DNA from: Ananas comosus
Taxonomy: Eukaryota; Streptophyta; Magnoliopsida; Poales; Bromeliaceae
Direction of reading: 5' to 3'
DNA: 64,000 nucleotides
Assembly: GCF_001540865.1 (NCBI RefSeq)
Contig: NC_033645.1
Span: forward strand, 620,001 to 684,000
Under the pieces are notes generated by a model. The model was given only the letters and a program-made list of their open reading frames with translations. It did not search any database and was not told where the DNA came from. The translations under genes were made by a program, and so were the position numbers. Below, piece after piece: positions 1 through 10,128 of the stretch; position 1 is the stretch's first letter; the number at the start of each line of letters is the position of its first letter.

Positions 1-284
1 ATGATAATAGACTAACGAATTAGTGACATTTTAGATGTGGTTGCCAGGAATAGCATAATCTGAAAGACAAATTTTCTTTTCTTATATCAATTTGAGTAGT
101 TAAAAGTTCAGAATACAAAAAGCAACAATTTATCTGTAGTGAACTATGTGGGTTTAGCTAACTGCCTAAATGTAACACCCCAACCAATCGTCCACTATCG
201 GATAAGATAGGAATTCAATTGTTTTTGGCTATATACAGAATAAGAACCGACGTAGTATGTAGCTACACCGAGCACAACCACTTA

Positions 285-630
285 GGGAGTGCTTGGTTCC
301 AAGGACAAATATGAAAAAAAATAATTTCCAAGAAAATTTTTTTCTTGGAAAAATCCTTTTTAAATTTTCCACCAATTTGATTCCAAGAAAAACTAGCATT
401 TTTTTGAAACCTTTTTTTCCAAATTTTATAGAAAACTAGTATTTTCGTTTTCCGGTTTTTTTTTTTAGAAAAATGAAAACACTCGTTTTCCATAATATCA
501 AAAAAAAAAAAGGTTTCAAAAAAGCTAATTTTTCTTGAAACTAAAGGGCCGGAAATTGAAAAACGAAGTTTTCTATGAAACTTTTTTTTTTTGGAAAACT
601 TTTTTCACCTTTTTGAGAAACCAAACAATC
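285..630. mobile_element. Tourist/Harbinger-like MITE
   Basis: A 346-bp non-coding element lies between direct TTA duplications at 282-284 and 631-633. Its ends are imperfect inverted repeats: the left end reads GGGAGTGCTTGGTT and the right end, complemented, reads GATTGTTTGGTT. The inside is full of A and T runs that fold back on each other. A 3-bp TTA duplication is typical of PIF/Harbinger (Tourist) elements. It probably lies in the first intron of the SKP1-like gene. The short open frame inside it is low complexity and not a gene. Confidence 0.65.
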
Positions 631-1048
631 TTATTATCTATTTCGACCATTACCTACATTACATGGAATACACATCAAATATTTTCTATTTAAACCATCA
701 AAATTGCAAAGCGTACCTGCATTAAAGAAGAGTTGAGTGTTGGAATAGTTATTTTATCCTCAATTACAAACACTATTTGATAATTGTCCTTTATGTGAAA
801 ATTGGGGAATTAGTAAGAAATTTTTGTACCGTATCGGTCTAATCGTTTCTTCAGTACTAAATCGTCCTAAGAATCAAACATATTAAACCTAATCAAACCT
901 CAGAAACAAGTCCTAATCAAAGCACACAGCATAAAAGAGATCATAGCCCTAAAAAACGCAAAAGAAATTAGGGCATAGCATGCTCGCAAAGAAGGCAACA
1001 ATTAGGGCAAACTAATCCAAAAAAAGGGGGTGAGGGGGCGATCGATAC

Positions 1049-1342
1049 CAGGATGAGATCGAAGAGGGTGGCCTGGTCGACCTTGACGAACTCGGCGTCC
1101 CACTGCTTGACGGCGGCGGCGGCGGCGGCCGCGGCGGAGGCGGCGGCGGCGGCGTCAACGTGCCTCTTGGAGTACTCGATGACCTTGGAGAGGATCTTGG
1201 AGGTGACGTTGGGGAGGGGGATAACGCTCGCGGCGCAATCGTCCTCGATCATGTGCTTGATCGTCTGCGACTCCATGGCCACGGCCTCCTCCACCTCGAA
1301 CACCTCCGCGTCCGAGCTCTTCAAGGTGATCGTCCTCGCCAT
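1049..1342 (-). CDS. SKP1: SKP1-like protein, exon 1 (gene continues beyond the left edge)
   Basis: SKP1 is the adaptor that links F-box proteins to cullin 1 in SCF ubiquitin ligases. The 98 codons read here start [20 protein letters not shown] and cover the whole N-terminal BTB/POZ-like cullin-binding fold, ending [12 protein letters not shown]. They stop exactly at a GT donor (1047-1048), where plant SKP1 genes usually carry their only intron. The second exon, which binds the F-box, is not found at 1-1048, so it should lie left of the window. The ATG at 1340-1342 matches the family start; a second in-frame ATG at 1447 would add 35 Ser/Pro-rich residues and is less likely. Between the conserved helices there is an alanine run of 14 residues with one serine, in a loop that varies in the family. 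The family is clear; which paralogue it is cannot be told. Confidence 0.88.
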
Positions 1343-1662
1343 TGCCGCGCTCGATCGATCGCTCGCTAGGGTTTGGGAAGGAGACGGGGACGAGGAGGAG
1401 GAGGAGGGAGCTAGGGCGATCGTTGAGAGAATCTCACTCTTCCCCATTAGAAGTGGGTAGGGGAGCGGTGTTTGTGGCCGTTGGATTGAGGTCGTGGATG
1501 GATCGGACGACCGATGAAGGGATTAATTTTAGACACGTGTCGATCGGATGGTAAAGCTGCTTCTGAGATGGTTTAGGTGCGATTAATTTAATTAAACAAA
1601 CAAATGCTTTGTGTCCGATTGTGATCTTAGGATGTAACGAGAATGCATTAAAAAAAAAAAAA
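1343..1662. other. 5' leader and promoter side of the SKP1-like gene
   Basis: This stretch lies upstream of the SKP1-like start on the minus strand. It holds a GA/CT-rich leader (about 1380-1410) and then AT-rich DNA ending in a poly-A run next to the Mutator-like element. I see no clear TATA box. A 15-base motif, ggatgtaacgagaa, occurs at 1630 and again just past the element at 3368. Confidence 0.3.
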
Positions 1663-1716
1663 GGTTAATTGCATTCAGGTCCCCTCAAACATGATAAATT
1701 ACAGATATATTCCTAT

Positions 1717-2650
1717 CCGTTTGGTTCGGAGTTAAGGAAAAACTAGTTATTCCAGAGATAGGGTTAAGTTCAGAGTTAAGGTGGGGTTAAAATTTTTTTG
1801 TGTTTGGTTGGGGGGTTAGAGTTAGTCCAGGATAGTGAAAAATAATATTTGGTTGGAGTAGGTGGGATAAGAAGAATAGTGATTGATAAAGAAGAATAGT
1901 GATTGATAAAGAAAGGAAAAGGACTAAAATACCCTCACTGTAATCATTTGAAATAAATGTTTTTTTTTATTTTAAAATTTTTTGATTGCAATTATCTTTG
2001 ATTGCAATTATTTTTGATGGTTCGGGCGGCGGTGAAGGGGTACGGCCGGAAGGGAAGGGCTTCGGGCGGAGGTGAAGCCCGAGGGAGGGGTTCGGCCGGC
2101 GGTGAGGGGCTAAGGCCGGAGGTGAAGGGCTTCGGGCGGAGGTGAAGCCGGAGGTGGAGGGGTTCGACTGGCGGTGAGGGGCTAAGGCCGGAGGTGAAGG
2201 GCTTCGGTCGGAGGTGAAGCCGGAGGTGAAGCCGGAGGTGGAAGGGTTCGGGCGGCGGTGAAGGGCATCGGGCGGCGCTGACGCCAGTGTAGAAGGGCTT
2301 GGTCCTGACATGACGGCTTTGGGCCGAGGTGAAGCCGGAGGTGAAGGGCTTCGGCCGGAGTGGAGAGGCTTCGAGAGGAGGCAGAGCCGGAGGTGAAGGG
2401 CTTCGGGGTGAGAACGGGGAGGAAGGGGAAGGATCTACAGTGAAGGGGCTTCTGGAAGAGAGGAGACAGAGCAACGCAGGGGAGAAAGGGGAAAAGGGAG
2501 TGCTTCGGGGGGAGTGCGGGGCTAAAGCGGGAGGTAGTTTACCCGGTTTGGGGTGGGGTTTGCTAACCCTACCCCAAAGTTGCAGTGTTTGGGGATAAAA
2601 AGAGGGTTAAGGGGTTATTCCACCCCTTAACCCCTAACCAAACAAGACCG
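1717..2650. mobile_element. Element nested in the left terminal repeat of the Mutator-like element
   Basis: This segment interrupts the left long terminal repeat: sequence before it and after it lines up with the unbroken right repeat. Its ends are inverted copies of a TTTGGTT...GTTAAGG motif, as in Tourist/Harbinger MITEs. The flanking duplication (TAT/TAA?) is not clear. It must be younger than the element that carries it. Confidence 0.55.
2027..2415. repeat. GC-rich minisatellite
   Basis: Diverged tandem copies of a roughly 20- to 40-bp unit containing GGAGGTGAAGGGCTTCGG fill this stretch inside the nested element. The Pro/Ser-rich open frames on the minus strand come only from this repeat. 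Confidence 0.75.
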
Positions 2651-3432
2651 TAAAGTTTAACTTTATAAGTTATTCCTACAGAAATCCTAATATATTTAGA
2701 TATATCCTTACCGTTAGGATCCGTTAGAGAAATTTAGTTAATCATAAATAAAATACTTAATCATGATTGATTAGTAAGGTGAATTAACAAATTTATCTCT
2801 TTTTCTCTTCCTCTTCCTCTTCTGCTTGTCGAAGTGGTCCTCGTTGTTGCCGGCGAGGGAAGAGGCGGACGAGGCTGAGGCCCGCAGCCCCTCATTCTCT
2901 CTCCTCGTTATCTTTGAACATCGCCATCTCTCTCTCTCTCTCTCTCTCATTCTCTCTCTCTCTCTCTCTTGCGCGCACACTCTCAGACCTACGATTTGAT
3001 ACTCTTCATCGATTCGCCCCAAACCCTAATCCCTTTCTCCATTCCTCAGCCTTCCGCCTCACTGCTGCAAACCTCAGCCTCGTCCTTGTCAGCCGCAACT
3101 CCGTCAAACTCCGCAACGTCGCCGCTGCCGTTCGCTCCCGCAGCCCGAAAAGGAAGAGAAAGAGGAAGACGACAAAAATGTCATTTTACATACCTACTGT
3201 TAAAAAATAAACAGTTTTCTAACGGATCCTAACTAGACGAACATATCTGAATATATTAGGACTTTTGCAGGAATAACTTATGAAAGTTGAACTTTGTAGA
3301 GATATATCTGCAATTCACCATATTTGCGGGGACCTGCATGCAATTAACCCAAAAAAAATGATGTGTCGGATGTAACGAGAACGTCCAAACCCTACGACAT
3401 GACACGCGTATCAAGACCATCAACCGATCAAG

Positions 3433-3585
3433 GCCTACACGCTAATAGTAATAATAATAGTCAGGATCGAAAGCTAATTTTTGATACCAATTAAAACAAT
3501 CGACCCGCTAGCAATAATAACTCGTTGGGTTCAAACTATCGGTCCAAAATGCTTGAACCCAGTTATTATTAGTAGCGTGTAGGCT
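3433..3585. repeat. Short inverted repeat (foldback)
   Basis: GCCTACACGCTAATAGTAAT at the left matches, inverted, TTATTATTAGTAGCGTGTAGGC at about 3562-3583, with about 110 bp between them. It could be a MITE remnant. There are no coding signs. Confidence 0.5.
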
Positions 3586-5172
3586 TCGTATATTCTAATC
3601 AGAATTATTTTTCCATCCAATGTGGGATTGTTGGGGTATTATAAACTACTTTATATAGTGCTGGTATTAAAAAAATTTCCCACAACCCCTCAAAGGATTG
3701 TTAGGGTATTATATTTGACCCAACGAATTATTATTGTTACCCGGTCGGATCATTACATATTTTTACATAAAACTAAAATTTAGTAAGGATTAGTTTCCAA
3801 TACAAGATGATCACATTCACATAATAGGTGATAAATGGAATTGTCTCGCATTAAGAATTATCCCTACAAATTGTCTACCCTTTTTCATATATGCATTTAA
3901 ACTTTTAATTTCGTCAATTGGGCTATCTAATTTTTATTACACAATTTAATATATTCTTATTCTTAATTAAAATTACTACTTGTTCAGCAATTTCAGTTAC
4001 TTGCAATATGTATAATCTTGCAAAATTAAAAAATCCAAAAAAATTGTATTTCTTTTATTCTAAAAGATGAAAAGAAAAGATAGTCATTCTACTCTTTTCT
4101 TTTGCTGCTTAATTATAATAACAATTAAAGAAATAAGGTTTTAATATATTACACTTATACAAAATTATATGCAAGATATCTAATAAAAAAATCATTCAAT
4201 AAGTATTTCCGCTTGAGGAGAGGAGTCTATTAAATTATTTGAAAAAGTTTAGAAAGTCTAATTACCAAAGATAAAAGGTTACATGTTTGTTTGCGAAGGT
4301 TACAAAATTTGAAATTAAAATATTGTTGACAAATTAATCAAATCAAACAATTTGAAAAATTAGATAGTAAACTTAAAAGTTCAAAAGGTTGTTTACCACA
4401 CTTAAAATGATTGGTAGTTTGGATAGATTCTATACATTTTTATTTTAAAAAAAAGAAAAAAAAGGTTAAGGGGCAAAAGTTTCTAAAGGGTGTTTGGTTT
4501 GATATAATTATATATACAGCATACTTATCTACGCATGTAGTTGGAGATATAATAGTTATAACTATAAATATTTTGTTTTGATGGATGCAATAGAAAGTAC
4601 TATAATTATATATAATTTGTTTAGTTGCGTGTAGTTGAAAAAGAGCTTTGGTAAAATTTTATCACTTTATATATATATTTTGTGGTGAGATTTTCTATGA
4701 TATTTAAGAAAATTTTAGTTTTTGTTTAAAAAGTAATTCTTAATGTAAGCTTTACCTTTTGTTTAAAATTATTCTCCTCAGTTTTGTAGCTAAAGTTACG
4801 GTCAACGTAAAATTAGTTTGAACTACTGCAGTTGAACTTCTTCCAGCAATTCTAACCGCTACAGTTGAATTAAAATGTGTTGATCCAAATGTCGAATCTG
4901 AATTTGTATATAATTATAACTGTAGTATAATTAATTATATTTATACGTAATAACAATAGGCACATCAAAATGATGGCTCTTTTTCTCGTGAACCGGACAC
5001 GTGAATCGTGGAGCTCATGTAAACACGTGTCTCTTAATCATTAAAAATCAACAAATAATTATTGCATTGGTCAACGAATCCTTGTACATCCAAAAGATTA
5101 TAGCATGCGCTTAATATACCATACACCCCAATTTAAAATTTTATAATAAAGTTGTCTTAAAATTATATTGTT
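3586..5172. other. AT-rich intergenic DNA
   Basis: No gene or RNA gene is visible. The part from about 4487 to 4950 begins with a MITE-like GGGTGTTTGGTTTGATATAA and is rich in ATATAATTAT, but I could not find its right end. Confidence 0.4.
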
Positions 5173-5325
5173 GCACCAACTGCTCCTAGAGTAAGTGGCA
5201 AAGTAATTAATGGTTGGTATCTAAGGTCCCAAGTTCGAATCTTAGTTGATTCACATTTCCATCTAAGTTTATTTTTGAATGAAATAAATGAAGCGGGTAG
5301 CGTGTTTTTTTTTACAATAAAAATA
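5173..5325 (+). mobile_element. tRNA-derived SINE, copy 1
   Basis: It matches the SINE at 11330-11492: a tRNA-like head with an A-box-like part (gagtaagtggcaaag), a B-box-like part (aagttcgaatcttag), then the shared tail ending in gaagcgggtagcgtg and a T-rich break. The target duplication is not clear. Confidence 0.6.
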
Positions 5326-6143
5326 AAAAATTAAAAGCAATTTCTCTTGTCTTTTTTAGAATTGTCCAATTTAGCATATACATTTAATAAAAAATCATAA
5401 CTTTGTAATATCTATTTATTGTGAATGAAAAATAGGCTAAATTATAGAATTTTTTTTTAAAATACCTTCTTTTTTATTTTTTTCTCTGAATTTCAGAAAT
5501 TTGTATTTTGCCCTTTTAAAATTTCAAAAATATTTTAAGGAGGTATGATATTAATAGAGAAGGCAAAATAACCAAATTGCTTTTACTTTTTCTATAAAAA
5601 TAAATTTTTAATATATTTCTATTATTTTGAAAAATGTTTTTGATATAAAAAAAAATTAATGGAATAGTAATAAAATCCTGATGGAGGAAGGCTAAATAAA
5701 ATAACTTAAAATACTTAGAGGGTAAAATATAGGTTTTTAAAAGTTAGAAAAGAAAAATAAAAAAAACACATATTAAAATTTTTTTTTTGTAATTTAGCCT
5801 AAAAAATATTACCTTCTACATTGATAATCTCTAAGACTCGATGACTAGATAATAATAATTATTTTAAGACATCTAATTTTTATATAAAATATTTTTTTAT
5901 TATTAAAAAAATAAAATATAAATATTGAGCTTGGTTCATGAACTATATTGATACACCAGGTGCAGAGAATAAACTATCTGTTTTACCACTGTACCTAATC
6001 CACAGCCCCAACAACAATTCACAAAGCCCCCAAATCCCATTCCCAATCCCAAAATCCCCAAACCCCTTCTACGAGCAAAAACCCCATCTTTGTATCTCTT
6101 CAACCTCTCTCTCTCTCTCTCTCCCTCTCTCTCTCTCTCTCTC

Positions 6144-9100
6144 ATGGAGAGGCTTATCTCCTCCTCCTCCCTCTCCTCCCGCACCATTCCCACCCTCCCC
6201 AAACCTCGCCTCCTCCATTTGCGCCCCTCTTTGGGAGCTCGATTGAGCGTCCCGCTCCTCCCTCGCCATGGATTCAAGCCCCTCTCCTCCAAGCAAGAGA
6301 CCCCGCCGCCTCTTCTTTCGCCTCATGCTTCCTCTTCGCGCGTTGAAGGGACCAAGGGGAGAGAAACTTACCCGTGTGAGGAATCGCCTGGGAAAGGAGA
6401 ATTGGCCGAGTCGTTCCTCCGAAAGGTGCGATTTTGCATCGATTTATTAGCTTTAGAATCGGGTGTTCTCTTTGTTAGGTTGTTGAATTTCGCGTGGTTT
6501 CTTCTTAAAGCATGAGAATTTTGGTTATCATTGTTGTGGTGTTATACTTATAATTGTAAATTCATCTGAAGAAGTTCACAAGCACGTACCGGCTAAATTA
6601 CACTTTTGGTTCTCAACCTATGAGGGGCTTGACACTTTGGTTCTTAAATTTTAATATTTTTTGGTAATTTCTTGGCTAAATATTGATTCGTTGGTAATGT
6701 GAAAGTTATCTTGCAATATTGTGCTTGACGACGCGATAATAAATAAAATATCACATCACTTACGTGACACGTTAATATTTAGTCAACTAAATTGGTTTGT
6801 TGAATTTGATTGCAACAAATTATGAACTTTGAGACAAATTATATTAAAATAAAGTTTAAGGACTAAAGTATCACATGCCTCATAGTTTGAGACACAAAGT
6901 ATAATTTAGCCTTTGTATATTTATAGATAAAAGTTAATTTGTTAAAGCAGGCTGATTTCTATATATTGGAGTGTTTGAGTTTTTTTTTAATTTTTTTTAT
7001 TTGGGGTAGTTTGATTGTCTCTCTGAACAATATTTATTTATTTTTCCTCAAGTTTGCAATTGCTTTTCATAGCACATTTATATGCTTTACGGAGAATTAT
7101 GGTCAATACACCTGCATAATGTTTTTTTATTCAAATATAACACATATTTGCTAGCTTGATGTGCTTAAATAGTTGGATTTCATGAAACTAAAAGCATTTT
7201 GACTAGTAATTGGAGATTATCCAACCACATATGACTTTTGAAACTGGTCGAAATGATTCGATGAGCATCATGCTGTTATCTTGTGACCCAATACATGTGT
7301 GTGATGAAAAGGGCACAATTTAGATCACGAATGGGCATAAATACTGATAAAATCAGATCAGCCAATACATCACAAGTTATAAATATTAAAATAGTTTCTG
7401 GGTTGGTCGAGAAACAGTAGTCGATCTAGTTGGGTTGAAACTAGTTCTGCTTATAACTCGTAGACATAAAAGAAAGGGATTAAGGTAGGAGCAGAAAGAG
7501 GAGGGAAAGGGAGGTGCGGAATAAGGCTTAAAACCTAAAAAATTTGCAGATTTTGTTAATTAATTTATGATATGCATGACATACTATGAGATCCTCCTAA
7601 GCCTTCCTATTCTTTTCTATGTTCTTAAACAGAAAAGACTCTTTAAATAAGAAGAATAAGGTCTATCTATCATAATCATTTTCAGGCCTGATTGGTTTTG
7701 GGACTCAGTAATTCATGATAACTTGAGCAGGATGAGGATTTTCTTTTTGTGATTGTGACCTAAGGTTTCATTTTAGCTATTGGGCGATTGTAATTCTCTC
7801 TTCTTATGTTTATGGCAACAGTTTGAACCTTGGATACTTGTATACCGTGTCTAATTATTAGGTACATAAGTACCACGCATATGATATATCTGAGACAACT
7901 AGTTTAATCAAGAGAGAATTCTTGATTTTCTTTCCATTGTAAGGCTCATAAGTACGAAATCGTAGATTCATCTTTCATACTCAATTTCTATTCCTTGTAA
8001 AGTTTGTGCAATTTGAGAACAAATGCGGAAACATTTCAGAGTTTGGCTCTGTTGCAGGGGCTCCTAACGCAATATAATTAAAGATTCAATCTGAGCTGTT
8101 AATCTCTCATTTCATTCTCACTGCAGCCATGATCCAAATTCCATATTCAGATAGATGGAAGATGCTCAAGTCTTCAGATTTCTTTGTTTGTGAGCTTAAC
8201 TCTTGAGCCAAAATCTGCATTAACACTAGTGATGATTGTTTCGAATTAATATGCTTTATAATTAGCATCCTTTACTCTGAGGTTGTTTTATGGCTTTTCA
8301 TTCTTTTAATGATTCTATATTTATGACAACATTTCAGGTTGCATCTTCTACAGTAACAATTTTTCTTTCTGCTTTGATCATAATCATCATACAACCAATC
8401 CTAGCTCCTGCAGCCTACGCATCATTTCAATCTGTTGCCAAGACAAGCGGAACGCTCGTCCGTACAGAGCTACTAACTAGCGCATGGACCGGGTTCTTCG
8501 CGGGCTGTCTACACACCCTATCGGGTCCGGACCATCTCGCTGCCTTGGCTCCCTTATCCATCGGTAGAACCCGAATCGAGAGTGCCGTAGTCGGGGCCCT
8601 CTGGGGCTGCGGCCATGATGCAGGCCAGGTGATCTTCGGCCTTTTGTTCCTCCTGCTAAAAGATCGTCTGCACATCGAGGTCATCCGCACATGGGGGACC
8701 CGCGTCGTAGGCTTAACTCTTTTAATAATCGGTGCAATTGGGATTAGAGAGGCTTCTGAGGTTCCCACTCCATGCGTCGCCCTAGAAAACGGGGAGTGCG
8801 ATGTTAGTATGATTGAGCCTTTAGAAACTACACCGAGTGGGAAGAAGAAGATAGGATTCGCCACTTTTGCTACGGGGATTGTGCATGGGTTGCAGCCGGA
8901 TGCGCTTATGATGGTCTTGCCAGCACTCGCTCTTCCTTCGCGGTTGGCCGGTGCGGCGTTTCTGGGTATGTTTCTTGTCGGCACTGTGGTTGCTATGGGA
9001 AGTTATACTGTTTTTATTGGATCATGTACTCAGGCACTGAAAGAAAGGATTCCGAGGATAACGGAAAAGCTGACATGGGCCGCTTCCCTCATAGCAATAT

Positions 9101-9153
9101 CCATGGGGCTCGGAATTCTTGTCAGCCAATATTTCGGTTTTAGCCTGTACTAA
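6144..9153 (+). CDS. NicO-type nickel/cobalt transporter-like protein, probably plastid-targeted
   Basis: Two exons, 6144-6425 and 8338-9153, join in phase 0 (donor AAAG/GTGCGA, acceptor TTTCAG/GTTGCA) to give 365 residues, close to the length of plant high-affinity nickel-transport family proteins. The start follows a CT-repeat leader (6103-6142). The first 40 or so residues are rich in Ser, Arg and Leu without acids, as in a chloroplast transit peptide. Exon 2 encodes several membrane helices and the family's polar motifs: HTLSGPDHLAAL near residue 139, WGCGHDAGQ near 170, and GIVHGLQPDALMM near 260. These His/Asp residues are where NiCoT/UreH/RcnA-like carriers bind metal. A role in moving Ni/Co or another metal across a plastid membrane is inferred from the family. 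The 1.9-kb intron carries a foldback element. No breaks are seen. Confidence 0.88.
6591..6911. mobile_element. Foldback MITE in the transporter intron
   Basis: Inverted ends GGCTAAATTACACTTTTGGT (left) and, complemented, GGCTAAATTATACTTTGTGT (right) bound a 321-bp AT-rich segment. Both arms continue with a match to a 'tcaaactatgaggc' motif. Related arms bound a larger element at 36604-38305. No clear target duplication is seen. Confidence 0.55.
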
Positions 9154-9627
9154 TCCACTTGCTATCGTTGTTTCTTAGCATCGGTAATTTTTTTCCTCTT
9201 AAAATTATAATGTAACTGTAGGAATCTGTGCCTCACTAATTTTATTCAATTTAGCAACTTTATTTGCTAATAACTCTGCTTTTGCTTATTTCTGTAATCG
9301 CAACTTCGTGCACGTTGATTCAATGAGAAAAGGTTTTCATGTTGATGATTAATCTGGTCTTTGAAATTATTGCTGCATGTTAAGTTAGCTGTTACTCCCA
9401 ATTATTAAGCTATAACTGCTCTGTTGTTGTTAATTGTTGTTGGTGTAATAATGAGAAGCTGATTACTAGTAGCTTTTGGACAATTTGTCGCATTGGCTTG
9501 GAGACAATGAGGCTGGGAAAGACCTGTATCATATTATTCCATGAAATTGAGGAGCACTGGACATGGAACACAAAGCTCTTGTCTATGTACAATTATTAGA
9601 AATCCTCATACTTGTTTTCCGCAGCTT

Positions 9628-9792
9628 TCAGAATAGTTTCTCCGACGAGAAGCAAAAGTCAGGCATCTGGCAAATAAAAATAGTTTCTCCCACGACATCC
9701 CACCCAAATTTATCTTCTTGTTTTATTGGGAAGCAGTTTTTTAGGACTTCCTCTGCATACTTAAATAAAAGCACCTTCTTTGGAGGCACCAT
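9628..9792 (-). other. Unrecognised open frame, possible gene remnant
   Basis: A minus-strand frame is open from 9813 to a TGA at 9628-9630; from its ATG at 9792 it would encode 54 residues, starting MVPPKKVLLFKYAEEVLKNC and with balanced amino acid composition. It lies in the 975-bp gap between the ends of the transporter and GDSL genes. I do not recognise it. It could be a decayed exon or chance. The rest of the gap (9154-9627 and 9793-10128) looks like ordinary 3' non-coding DNA. Confidence 0.25.
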
Positions 9793-10128
9793 CTTTGGAG
9801 TAACAACAAGTACTTAACCCAAGTTCTGGTTTGTCACAATACCCAATTCAATGAAGTAAGAGTCCTTGGTAATAAATTTATCAATGAATACTATTTATGC
9901 TTGCATTTTTCCATTCAAATCATTAATGCAATTCCACAGCAAGAAGCCTCAGGGTTTTATCCTTTCTTCATACAATCTTCCATAGAGAATCTGATTCTTA
10001 TGCTTTTCCACTCAAAAGATGAATTTATGTGCAGCTTCATTGTAGCTTGAAATTGCCATTTGGGGCCAAAATGATAACTCATTGAAGCCAATCTATGACA
10101 TGGTGACAGGGAGTATCATACTTGCTCT

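Larger units (their letters stand above)
1663..3350. mobile_element. Mutator-like element (non-autonomous) with a nested insertion
   Basis: The two ends are long inverted repeats. The left end starts GGTTAATTGCATTCAGGTCC and the complement of the right end starts GGTTAATTGCATGCAGGTCC; the match continues for about 130 bp once an inserted element at 1717-2650 is removed. The ends and part of the inside (a GCCGGCGAGGG motif within CTTCCTC-rich DNA) match the element at 38429-39340, which has a clean 9-bp duplication. Here both flanks are runs of A, so the duplication cannot be read. No transposase is present. The open frames in the GA/CT-rich interior (2771-3232) are low complexity. Confidence 0.7.

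Noticed and set aside
1967..2598. Several Pro/Ser-rich and Gly-rich open frames on both strands
   Set aside because: They come from a GC-rich minisatellite inside a transposable element; there are no splice sites or domain signals.
2771..3232. Overlapping open frames rich in Arg/Glu and Ser/Leu
   Set aside because: They are translations of CT/GA microsatellite in a Mutator-like element.
8427..8984. 185-codon minus frame opposite the transporter exon
   Set aside because: Antisense shadow of the coding exon; the plus frame has membrane helices and conserved motifs.
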